Shown piece by piece: positions 1-12,500 of a stretch of 64,000 nt of DNA (positions are counted from its first letter, which is position 1; each line of letters opens with the position of its first letter). The position numbers were made by a program, and so were the translations under genes. The notes under the pieces are model-generated. The model worked only from the letters and a program-made list of their open reading frames with translations. It was not told the origin of the DNA and ran no database searches. Source of the DNA: Fratercula arctica (taxonomy: Eukaryota > Chordata > Aves > Charadriiformes > Alcidae); contig CANTUZ010000011.1 in the NCBI GenBank assembly GCA_947846985.1, positions 14,992,096 to 15,056,095 of the forward strand, in the 5' to 3' direction.

Positions 1-481
1 TGCACAAAAGTCTTAGGAATGTGCCATAGAGACTAATGCTGTGCTGGCCAGGGAGAGAAATCTGTGGCCAAACAGGTCTGGTTTCTAGTTTTCTTTTTAG
101 TCACAGGACCTGAATCCAAAAAGGAGAACAGTTGATTTATAGTTTAGTGCCTTAGTTACCAAATAGGCTAGACATATTTGCAGATTTAGAGGATGTTTCT
201 GGTTCTTTATAGAAAAACATAATGAACTAAAGTGATGTCCTAGCCATTGACTGCATTACTAATTGCTCTTTCAGCAAATAGCTTTAAAAATATCTGTGGA
301 GCAGACTGATCCTTTGGTGAGGGACGCGGAGCAGATTCTGAAATGCGTTAACCTCCTTCACTTCAGGCTTCTCTACTGGCAGGGAATTGGGCCCACCAAG
401 AAAATGGAAAAAAGAACAGTTGATGAAACTTGGGTTTGTAAGTGCAGATGGATTGTGTTATTTGTGTAACTTATTTTTCAG
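1..481 (+). other. FGD3 intron (upstream part cut by the window edge)
   Basis: This is intron sequence before the first visible FGD3 exon. It contains an exon-like open stretch at 275-437 with acceptor ctctttcag and donor gtaagt. An intron of only 44 bases would then separate it from the true exon, so I do not call it coding. Confidence 0.7.
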
Positions 482-571
482 TGTACAGAGCCCCAAAAGC
501 TATTCAACATCGCAAATGAACTGCTCCATACAGAAGAAGCGTATGTTAAAAGACTCCATCTGTTGGACCAG
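482..571 (+). CDS. FGD3: FGD3 exon: start of the DH domain (w1-w30)
   Basis: Ninety bases, 30 codons, phase 0 at both ends. A T-rich acceptor ends at 481 and the donor gtaatg starts at 572. The peptide contains [20 protein letters not shown], the conserved region 1 helix of DH domains. The Glu in TEEAYV is the family position that contacts the GTPase switch region. The upstream partner exon is off the window. This is the first FGD3 exon I can support here. Confidence 0.95.
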
Positions 572-3500
572 GTAATGACATTTTGAATAAACTCTGCTTT
601 CTTTCCTGTGAGCAGCAATGATGTTCATCCCCTAACCTATAGCCCGATAGTGTGAAAATGCTGTTTATAGGTGGGAGATGGAGTTTCCTTGCTAGGCTGC
701 ATGCCATGCATCCCAGAGGTAAGCTTTTGGCAAGTGGGTTCCCTGAGATAAGGATTAGGATGTCAGAAAGAGGAATGGCAAAGCAGCAGCCCAAGATACA
801 GACACCGTCAGCATTCGGTTCCTCCCTGAGCGTATGTGGAGAGGAAATCACGGGGAATGCTGAAGGCACTGGGAAATCATGAAATCCATGATTGCTCTGT
901 AATGTGCAAGAGGTTTGAGTTTTACTAAAATCAGGCCACGTGGGTCAGCCTCATCCTCTCAGCAAATTATTTTTTTTTTTTTTTCCCACTGTGTTTCATA
1001 ATTGGTGTCCATCATGTTTACACGTGGGGATAGAGTAAAACTGGTGTGATGAGTCTGAACTTTCTTCTGCATAAATATCTACATGGTTCAGGCATTTCTA
1101 TAATTCTCTCAAAGAAAAAATACATGAATGGGCAGGAAAGAAGTAAAAATGAGGATGAGTCACATTGCTAATGAAGGGTTTTTAAAAATGAGGAAGAACA
1201 AGAAAATAAAATTGTCACCTTGCCATAAAACTTGTTAGAAGCTGTAACTTGCAGAGCCCTCTACCCTCCGCTCTAGGACCTCTACGGAAGACTTTCCAAT
1301 GTTTGCTTTGGATGAGTAGAGACTGTTTCAAGACCTTAGAAATCTATGGAGTGTCTTTCCCTTTTGTTCAGTACAGTGTAATTTTTCCCACAGAGAAATA
1401 AAAAAATTATATGGTTTATTTTGCTTCACGTAAATAGGAGTAAGTGCTCTTCAGGGACTGCTTGTTCTGTGCAACTTGCGCTCCCAAATACGAGTTCTCT
1501 GATCTTCTCAGTAGTTTCAGTCTTTTTCAGTTTACCTCTCAGATTTTTGTAATTTACGTCTATGGCCCATAGTCATAAATCTAACCCTAATTGGCAGTGG
1601 GCTTACATTTTGTGAACCTTCCGAAAGACCCCAAGGAGTGACTACCAGCAGTCAAAAATTGTAGCTCTGTTCTAAAGCAGTCAGCTTTGGAATATTGCAA
1701 TCTACAACCCGTGTGTCTAGGATTGTTTTTTGTAAATGGATGGTGGTACTGTCTTGTTGTCTCATGCAGGTGTTTTGCACTAAGTTGTCAGAAGCAGGTG
1801 TTTCATCTGAAGTGATAACGGGCATCTTTTCAAATATTTCTTCCATCTATTGTTTCCATGGACAATTTCTTCTTCCTGAGCTCAAAACAAGAATTACACA
1901 GGAATGGTGGGTAACCGTCATTACAATTATTTTAAATATATGTTTTCAAGAAAATGTGGCAACCATAAGGTCTGGTCTAATTCCAAAGTTTTTAATTGTT
2001 TAATGCAGTAGTTCACTTGTTATTTAATGCATTAATATGGAGTCTCTTAGGCATTTTTGAATACAGGAATGGACCTGAGTACTAAAAATTTCTGGAGTAT
2101 ATTGTGAGAATTTTTTCTGTCCAAAGTATTGCCCGAGCTGTTTTCCTTACTGTATTTCCAGTCTCTTCTTATTTTACTATGAAATTGCAGTACTAGGAAG
2201 GAAGAAAAGTGCTTCTTTTGGCCCTATTTGTGGAGTGTTTTGGCCCCACTGTGATGTATTAAAAAAGCGCAATTACTTCTTAAAGAAGGAAAATGCACCA
2301 TCATGTCACAGTCTAGACTTTCCATGCCACGTTGGAGACTTCATGAGAAACATCCATTTCATATTTGCTTTGATGAATTTTGTTATGGTTATATAAAATT
2401 TAACTGAATGTTAAAATTAGCATTACAACAGCAAACCAATGGGAAATCTGGACAGATAAGATAGATGACTTCGTATCTTTAAATCTGCATATGTCTATTA
2501 TGCAACCGCTTCTGTTGTTGAGCACCACAGCGTTGCACGAGTTTTTACTCCAGAATTTGTTTGCCTTCTGTTCTAGGACATAATAAATATTATTGGTTAC
2601 AGTGTATATGTAGTTTCTTTAAGAAAATTTATGTGGGTTGGTTGTTTTTTTCAGTGAGTATCAACAGCCACATACCAGTTGCAACTGTAGTCAGTTGCAG
2701 ATGATGCAGAAATGCAGCACTAGCGAGAAGGGTTAATTGTAAGGCAGATCTAGGAAACTGGGTTTGAAATGACACGCTGGCTGCAAAGAGTGTCCTGCAG
2801 TGGAAGGTGCAGATACTGCTCACACAGCACCTTTCCAAGCACCCTTAATGATGAAGACAAGACCAGAGTTCACATCTGCCTTGGCTGAGTCCAGTCTTCA
2901 CATAGCTCATCGATAACCGGAAGGAATAAATGAGTGTCAGCACCTTTGCACCTTACTCGCATTTACAGGGACAGCTATAATAAAAGGGGAGGAAAACTGG
3001 AGAGTTGGGAAGTCAGAAAAAGGCAGAAGCTTGTTAAATGGCTAAAGGGGGTCTGCTGCGGTCAGCCTGCAAAGTCACAAGTTCAGCGGGAGAGAAAAGC
3101 TGGGGGTAAAATGGCTGGCTCTCTGCCTGGCCGTAAATTTGGAGGAGACAAAGATGTGTTGCTACTGCTGCTCCCAGCCCGAGGGGGGCTCTTGGTGAAC
3201 GTATGTCTGGCTGGGGACCACCCAGCTGAACTGAGCCATCTCTTTGCATTAAAACCTCTTCACATGTTTGGCTATGGTAGAAAAGATTATTTTTACAAAG
3301 TAAAAGTTTCCCACAAGATTTTGTCCTGGACAGCAGAGATATATAGATGTTTCTTTAACGATGCATAGTCAGTTTCAATCTGATCTGCACTTAAGAGAGT
3401 GATGGTGGGGGCAGAAATACCATCCTTTGTACATCTGGATGAATGTTTAAGGTTTCATCTAGAGTACCATATAGATTACTTTAAACTAAACTTAGCTTGA

Positions 3501-6500
3501 AATATCTTCATTGCACATGTGTGCAAGTGCTTGTGCATGCGGGAGACAACTGTGAAAGTCTTCCAGTTGTGTTTTCTCTCTGAAGACAGTATTGATTTCC
3601 AGAGATTTCAGCACTTAGCTGTCTTTTCTGTAGGAACGTCAACCCACGGCTAGGAGATATCCTACAGAAACTGGCTCCTTTTCTGAAGATGTATGGAGAA
3701 TATGTAAAGAACTTCGACAGGGCAATGGACATGGTGAACACATGTATGCAGAGGTCCTCTCCATTCAAAGATGTTGTTCAGAACATACAGGTAAGTTCTT
3801 AATTGGCATAACATGGCTTGGAGATCATCATTTATTTGTGTGAGTTTATTTTTTTTTCCAGTGCATGACACACAGTGTTTAGCTACAAGATAATACTGCT
3901 GTAATAGTAAAAATATACAATTTTAGTGGCCGTCCTTTCTTCTCATTTGCTTTGTGACACAGATTTTTCACATAGATAGCTTTTTCTCCACTCACATATT
4001 TAAGAGGAGTACCAGAAGTACAGAATGAAACTTTGCCGTTGGTCCAGCAATTCAGACTGCAAACATGTCCATTTATAAACTCTTTTTGATTGATCTTCCT
4101 CATTACTAATTTGCTTTTTAATAAATACATTTTCCTTCTAAGCTGGGTGTGTTTGAGTTTCGGCGTATCACTGGCAGCATCTGCTCTTGGTCTAATTTTT
4201 CTGAGGCTCACAAAGTGGCGCACGGCTCTCGGAGCTCGCAGCTCCACAGGAGGATGCTTAGTGTCGATTTTCACATGTTTTCTCTTAATTACACAAAAAG
4301 CTGTGCGGGGAGGGGGGAAGAACTCTGTTTATGCCAGCATATCTGTAAAACCTCTCTCTCCCCCTCGGGCCGTAGGCCAGCTGAAGGGATGGATGCAGCA
4401 GGCCTCTGCCGGGGCTGGGGAAGCAGGCCCTGTCCCTGAGGCAGGGAGGGCTGGCAGAGAGTGGGTTAAGCTGAGAAGGGAGCGCAGCTGCCTGCCCTAA
4501 ATGGGAGGATTGTGGCTAGGCCAGCTGTCCGGAATCAGGTAATCCCCCAGCAGGCTGGGAGAGGAGAGGCCCTGCATGGAGGATCAGGGCTGCCGGTGAG
4601 ACTCAGGCAGAAGCTTGGAGGAGCAGGAACTGGGGAAGGTCCTCTCCTACTAAGCTCTCGCTCCACATGGCCTTTTCTTAACCTTTTCCTGTGTGAACCC
4701 AGCCTGCTCTCACCAAGGTTCCATGCAGCAAGCACTGAAAAAAAGCACACAGGCGTTTTGCTGTCTTCAGTTTGTGCCAAGCCACTGACATGGCTTTCTG
4801 AAGTGAAAATCAGTTAGTGACTGTTTTCCCTACAGCACAGACATCTGCCTGCCCTAAAATTCATCTGTCTCTTCTCACCACCAAGCTACAAACACAAATT
4901 ATTTGTGCTAGCTGTCAGTCTGCAAAACTGGTCTGCAGCTGTCCGAGACCATGAGTATTTCTGCTGTTACTTGAGCAAAACTTTGACAGGTAGGAAGACC
5001 ACAGGCACTGCATATAGGAGATGTGATTCTGAAGCCTACTGATGGCGGTATTTCACTGTGGGTTATTTTAGCAGCAACATCACAGCACCTTTTGCTTCTG
5101 TCAATGACTGGATCTGCAGGAGGCAAAGATTGGACCCAGAACACTTAGTGCACTCATCTGACCTATCTGAGTGCTACCAAAAGCCATGGTTACTTTTCAA
5201 AATACCAGTTGAAATCTGTTGTGATCCTGCAGTAATGTGCTGTCCACCTAAGCTGTTCATGGAATAGTTATACAGCTGAAGACATTAACAATTATTAATT
5301 ATGCTAAACTAGGGAAAACAGAAAACAAAGATCACATGGTACTTAAAAGTGAATGTTTGTGACTTATCAAGTTTACTTTATCTGACCTTGAAGATAGACA
5401 TACTTTCTGTTTGGTTCACATCTACCTACTGGGGCCAAAACTTCTTAACTGGTGAGTTCATTAGGACTTTTCTTCTGTCGACTTTCTCCTTATGCCATCC
5501 CATAAGTACTTTTAAATATATATGTCCCAGTGACAGGACAAGAGGTAACGGGCACAAACTTGAGCATAGGAAGTTCCACCTAAACATGAGGAGGAACTTC
5601 TTTCCTGTGAGGGTGGCAGAGCCTGGCACAGGCTGCCCAGAGAGGTGGTGGAGTCTCCGTCTCTGGAGACATTCCAAACCCGCCTGGATGCGTTCCTGTG
5701 CCGCCTGCTCTGGGTGACCCTGCTCTGGCAGGGGGTTGGACTGGGTGATCTCCAGAGGACTGTTCCAACCCCTGCCATTCTGTGATTCTGCAATTTCTGT
5801 GTTTTGGATTGTCACATGAATGAAACACAGAATAAACATTTATCCTTCCTCTAGTAAGGTCATTTGAATTGCAGTGTAAACTCTGTAGACTTTTAAAAAT
5901 TGCATAGTATTAAACTTTTCCTATTGGGAATAGTCTATTTTGTCACTGCTGACTTTTTAGAGAGGACACACTTGGCACGTGAATACAGCTGATGTGAGCC
6001 TTGAAGTGACTTCCTTCTCTGCTTCCCTGTTGTTGTTCAGTGTTAGGGTTCATCCTATTGCAGGAATAAAAAGACAAAGGAGAAGGTTATAGTAACTGGA
6101 TTTGGAAATATAAACCAAGCACTAATACGCAGTAGTGCAGTTTTGTGTCCTTTTTAGTTCTTCACGAAATCTCTGATTCTTTCCACCCCAGTTGTATTTT
6201 CTGGGAAACATGGTGCTATAAAACTCTGAGACATAATAAATTCACTTCATCTCCTATGAACAGAAATACTGTTCACTCTGCTACAGTGCGACAAGATTTT
6301 TTGAAAAGCAAATCTACTTTTTTGAGTTTCTGGAAGGATAGCGAATATTTTTCTATCAGACATTCATCTCATTATCTCCAGGCTTTGCTTTGAGAATCGT
6401 GCGTGTCAGCAGTGTGGGCTGTAATATTGCAAATATCTGAAACAAGTGCTTTTATCTGAGAAAAGCATACTGAAATTAATGTGGTTGTTGAGGGGTTGCT

Positions 6501-9500
6501 TACACAGACCAAGACACGGCATTAGTGAGCTGACGTAAAAACAATGCTATGGAGAAGAGCACATGTGTGTATGTATGTGGTTAACATTCTGGTGTGGGAT
6601 TCAGGAGTCAGATTACATCGCTAGCAGAAACTTCCTGTGTGCTTTAAAACAAGTTACTTCTTCTTACTGTGTTTCTCATTTCTCGTCCCCTCTTTTAAAT
6701 AGAAATATCCCTTCACTTCATAGGGATCCTTTGAAAATAAGTACACCACAACACTCAGTACCATTGCAAGCAGAGATCGGTGCGTTATCGGGTAAAATTT
6801 AGTGTAATCAGTCTCAAACGTACCCCCCTTTTTGTTCAAGTGGGAAAAAAAAAAAGAATTTGAGGCAGCTCCTTCTTCAAAGGTGGTGTGTGAACAGTGT
6901 ATATACTGCTCGTACAGTAAGCTCTAGCAAGCAATATATCCCTGTGGAGTTTCTAATTTTATGTAGTCTTTGGGGGGAAAAGCACTGCATAGGGCTATGG
7001 ATGGGAAGAGCTCTTTTGAGCCTGTGAAGAAACATGCAAAATGTGAAAGATTGTTGCGTATCTGCAGAAAATGCCAGACATGGGACAAAGGTGAAACCTG
7101 TCAGCTCTGATATCTGCTGGAGGGTCGGAAGGCTCTACAGAGGGGTCTGGACAGACTGGATCAATGGGCCAAGGCCAACCGTGTGAGGTTCAACAAGGCC
7201 AAGTGCCGGCTCCTGCACTTGAGTCACACCAACCCCATGAATGCTCCAGACTGGGGGCAGAGCAGCTGGAGAGCTGCTGACAGAAAAGGCCCTGGGGGTG
7301 TTGGTCGACAGCCGGCTGAATATGAGCCAGCAGTGTGCCCAGGCGGCCAAGAAGGCCACCAGCATCCTGGCCTGTGTCAGGAACAGTGTGGTGAGTAGGA
7401 CTAGGGAAGTGATCGTCCCCCTGTGCTCGGCACTGGTGAGGCCCCACCTCAAGTGCTGTGTCCTGTTTTGAGCCCCTCACCACAGGAAAGACACTGAGGT
7501 GCTGGAGCGCGTCCAGAGAAGGGCAACGGAGCTGGTGAGGGGTCTGGAGCACAAGTCCTGTGAGGACCAGCTGAGGGAGCTGGGGGTGTTCAGGCTGGAG
7601 AAAAGGAGGCTGAGGGGAGACCTTCTTGCTCTCTACAACACCCTGAAAGGAGGGGGGTAGCTAGCGGGAGCGGGGAACAGGCGATGGGACAAGAGGAAAC
7701 GGCCTCACGTTGTGCCAGGGGAGGTTTAGACTGGGTATTAGGGAAAAATTTCTTCACTGGAAGGGTTGTCAAGCATTAGAACAGGCTGCCCAGGGAAGTG
7801 GTGGAGTCGCCATCCCTGGAGATATTTAGAAGACGCGTAGATGTGCTGAGGGACGTGGTTTAGTGGCGGACTGGGTAGTGTTAGGTTTATGGTTGTACTT
7901 GATCATCTTACGGGTCTTTCCCAACCCAAATGAGCCTATGATTCTATGATAGCTTGAGATGATGTTTTACACTCCTCTAACTGTATGTGAATGGTCATTT
8001 TTCATTGCTCTTTAACACTAAAGGCAGGGACAAAACCAAACCCTTCTGTGCTTGTTTTCTCTCCATTACAGAAACAGGAGGTGTGTGGAAACCTGACATT
8101 ACAGCATCACATGCTTGAACCAGTGCAAAGGATTCCTCGTTATGAGCTTCTCCTAAAGGACTATTTAAAGAAACTTCCAGAAGAGTCTCCAGACAGGAAA
8201 GATGCTGAAAGTACATGGAAACTCCTCACTGTCTAATGCGCATAATAAAATCTTGGAGAGTTTTTTCTTTACATGTTCAGATACTTTCAACTAGGGCTAT
8301 GGTAGAAATGGAGATTTGAATTAATCGAATTATTCCCAAGCGTAGCACAAAGGGATTTTGAATGCTCTTAGAGTAAAGAAGAAAAGGGTTGATACGCCAG
8401 CTCCAGGAATTAAGGGAGCTTTGGCAAATAAACAATGACAAAATACTGAGGTTTGTAGTGGTAGAACATCTGGCAATTTTATTTAATCCGTTATATGGCC
8501 ATGGAGAAATACAGAAGGACATCCTTGCAATAGCCAGAGAAAGAAAATAAGAATATTCTTAAATGTATATGTTTCCCTAGGAAAGCAGGTTAGGCTCTGT
8601 TAGCACAAAGATACAGGAGAAATGGACTCCTGTTGGTTTCTAGGAGTTTGTGGTCTTGACCAAAATGGGTTGTTACTGTAAGCATACAGTTTTAGGAAAA
8701 CATTCTTAAAAACATTCTTGTGGAGACTTAAGCGATACTTAAGTTAACTTTTAGTAGGTTGATTCCTAGAAGGTGGATTTTTTTGTCACTATGACCCTTG
8801 GCTTGCCTGGACTTTCAGGAGAGAAAGATTAAACATTAGATGCACATGGACTAGCTGAAGTGAGTGTGTTTATAACTGCTTATAAGCATTCCTTTTAGTT
8901 ATGGAAGGAAAAAATACAGTTCTTGCTTTTGCAACAGCAATTTTGTAGCAAAAGCACTAATCAGGGAGGTGAAAGCAAACCCCACAGCGCTATTAACAGA
9001 TATAATCCAGAGAATGCGTAACTGTTGCTACCTTTATTTGCAGAATCGCTGGAGCTCATATCTACGGCAGCAAACCATTCGAATGCAGCCATCCGAAAGA
9101 TGGTGAGTAGAAATTGTGTAATGGAATTGTAATCTGACTGAAATGCCTGGTTGAACCAATGGTCCCCCATTGCAATAGGCTCGGTAAAGTAGGCTGGGGA
9201 GAATTTTTAAATACAGTGAATCAGGCTTTAAACATTAGTTGGATATCTGAGTTCTCATTATCATAAATGATCCTCTTGTGGTTACCATGGGTTATTTGGC
9301 CTAAATTTCATTTTCCTTGTCCTAAGGACCCAGTGGTCCTCCTTGAAAAAGGAGGTTTTCATAAAACGCAGTATTTGCTTTTCATTGAAAAAAGTTGAAT
9401 GTATTCCAATTAGGTCCATTCATAAGGTGTCCTTGCGGATTTTCACACTATTTTTTAGTCCTACAGGACTACATCAGACTGGAGGTTGTTTTGGTTTGAT

Positions 9501-12500
9501 TTTGGCTCATTTTAAATGCACAGAGCGTGCATTTACTGTGTGTCAGTAGCTTTGGTAAGCTATACTTCTAAAGCTGGGCAGTCTGAGATGGTGGAGATTT
9601 TGAATATTAGCACGTTTTACATACAGAACAGCTAGTACATTACCATTAAAGTAAATGGACTTTGTAGTTACAGATGTTATCCCTTTTGTGTACCCAAGTG
9701 CCCCAGGAGCTTGTATATTGAATAGATCTGAAAAGCTACGTATCAGGCTTAACACTGACTGAGCATTTGTGGGTACAAGGTTTACATCCCCTTCCGTATC
9801 AGACCCTGCTGGCGGGGACACCATGAGACCATGTTTCCTGTGACTGCTATGGGGAAGTAACCAGCTGATGGCTGTGTATTTTCAGTATGTCTCAGTAACC
9901 AGCTGATGTCGGTGTATTTTCAGGATGTCTCAGTGAAAACCAATTTTGAAACCATCTATTTCTATTTGAGTCTAGCGTATTCTCTTGATAAGGACATATT
10001 TTGGTGGAAGTTTTTCTGGTTTGGGACCTTGAACAACTCCTCCACAAGTAGCAACTGTTTTGCTGGGGACTGCGTACAGTATCTCCACAGATGGCAGGTA
10101 TACGAAGCCACCGCCAGTTGCTTTGTCTGTTGGTATGCAAAAACCTGTTAGAAAGGGCTTTTGCACCCTCTGTTTATTGCTGATAGGAACCCGTACTCTC
10201 TAATCAGGGCTTCTTTCTGCATTGAATTGTTCTGTAATTAATATCCGAATAGGAATTTCAGGTTTGACCTCGTGGTTTCCCAGCTTGCCTGTCCCAGCAG
10301 AAGGTGGTGCGGGTGTGCAGGCTGATGGGGAGCAGTGCAGTGCGAGAGCCGCACCGTCCTGCATGCACACCTCGGCGGAGCCCCGTGGGGTGGTGCGAAC
10401 AGCTGCACCAGGTCGGAGCTGAACCAAAAAGACAAGCAAGGGCTGTAGCAAAATCTCCGAAAGTTAGTAGAGATTTGAATTAATTGTTGGCCACTTCCTC
10501 CTGTTGTGGTGTAGCAGAAGAAATAAATTGTGCCTCCAAAGCTGACTTTGCCTAGAAGTGCGTATGTCCCTCAGGTTTTGGATCTGCTCTTAGTATTCTA
10601 GTTTCTTCTTTTAGAAAAATAACTTGATAAGTTCAGTGGGGTTTGTTTGGTTTTGTGTTTTTTCTTTGGTTTTGTTTGTTTGTTTTGGGGAATTTTTTTT
10701 TTAATTAGCGGGTTCTCTTCCTCATCTTCCCATTTGGTGAAAAAACTCTACTGCCTTCTGGGGCTTAGGTGATTTGTTTATCTGTTTTCAGTCCACACTT
10801 CTTCCTGCTTTCCATATAGTTTTGCAGCATTTTTATTTTAACAGTTTGGTTTTACTTGGGTTTTTTGGTGGGTTTTTTAGGTTGTTCATTTCTTTAATCA
10901 TTGGTCAGAAGAACTGATTAGGACAGGAACTGGTATGATGTATATTTGTGGTGAAAATTCTGGAGTCAAATAGGGGTAAGCAAAGTTTGTAGAGACCTGA
11001 AATTCCAGCTTAATCTATAGAGAGGTTGAGGTGTAATTTAGAAATGTGCTTGGGGATATTTTTGGGTGTAATTGCATAGATCTCTGTTCTCACTTTCTGA
11101 CCATTTGCTGACTGTGCCATTTGGAGCGCATCAGTCCACCTTATGGTTGAAAGCCAAACCTTTCCAAATGCTCTAACTCAGTAGCAAGATTTACACATCT
11201 TTCTTAATTTGACTTGTATATAGTAAGCACTTGCTGCAGTGCTTACTGTAGCAGCTGCAAATGGGTGAGCTACTTACCTCTGTCCATTTGAATACTGTGT
11301 AGAAGAACTTTAATATTTGGAGGACTTAATACAAAGTAGAAACAGTGCTTTGCTGAAGAGGAGAACGTAATCCCTTCATAAGGAATTTTGACCAAGACAT
11401 AAGGATGACTAAATGACATTAAAACTATATTTTAAGCATTTTGTCCTGGCCTGTTTCATACGTACTTTTTGCCATGGAGGCCCCTGCACAGGCCTGCAGC
11501 ATTCCCCATACCGCTGAGGTTTTAGATTTGGCTTAGGAATGCAGGATATGACCATGCTTCTTGATGGACACCTACCTGCCATTGTCTCAGCAATGATACA
11601 AGAGACGGAACATCTCAGAAGCTGAGAAACAATCATACTGTAGTAGAAATTTTAGTCTGAGATGTGAGATGGAAGCTGAGTTAATAAATTCAATGTTGGA
11701 ACCAATTTGGTAGTGTACTAATCTCCAAGTTGGCAATTGATTTTACTGGACCCAATGCCATTGCTTCCAAAGATACATGTTTACTGTTGAATAGGAATAT
11801 CTAAAAATATCAAATAGATTGATCTCAAAACATCATTAAAATGGTACAATCGAAGTATGATTCATGAGTGACTAGTACAGTGTGGGGAAGAGTATTGAAG
11901 AGTATGGAAAGGTATTCATTAATTTTTGAAAATGCAAAGCTATAGTAGAAGTGAAAGACTATTTTCTTTCCTACTTATTTACACTTGGCAGAAAAACAAT
12001 GCTGTGGGTAATAGATCAAGTGGAATAATTTTTTTAATTTAAATTGTTGGGGGTTTTGTATTTGCAGGAAAAGATGCACAAGCTTTTGGAAGTCTATGAG
12101 CGACTTGGTGGTGAAGAGGATATTGTTAACCCGGCCAATGAGCTCATTAAAGAAGGACACATTCAGAAACTTTCAGCAAAGAATGGCACAGCGCAGGATA
12201 GGTATTTATTCCTGGTGAGTATTTTCGTTGCTCTCTTATTTTCAAAGCTGTGCTGTGAAACGGTGTATTTCCATCTTCCTCATTTCAAATGCAAAAAGCT
12301 TTCATCAACTGAGCCCAGCTACTCCTTCCTCTGAGCAGCAGTTTTCTCTTGATGCTTTTTCCTTGTGGATTTCCATCCTTATTCCATGCTTGTGCTTTGC
12401 TGATGGCTTGTGAGGCCCAAAGGTGTCTTTCCCATCTCCCTGCTCAGAGGCTGCGTTTTTGCAAAGCACCCAAGGAGGTGCGTTTCCAGCTGTACCACCT

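Larger units (their letters stand above)
3791..8071 (+). other. FGD3 intron carrying two CR1 insertions
   Basis: The intron is 4.3 kb. A GC-richer patch at about 4360-4690 has no gene signature. CR1 fragments occupy about 5526-5792 and 7110-7950, both in the gene's sense direction. The rest looks like ordinary intron. Confidence 0.85.

Noticed and set aside
1907..1914. Alternative donor gtaacc at 1911 for the second FGD3 exon
   Set aside because: Its use would add four bases and shift the frame into the following exon. The donor at 1907 gives the conserved W-N-V-N-P junction.
2934..3368. 144-codon open frame in an FGD3 intron
   Set aside because: It has no family similarity and no splice sites that would join it in frame to FGD3. 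FGD family proteins have no insert at this DH position.
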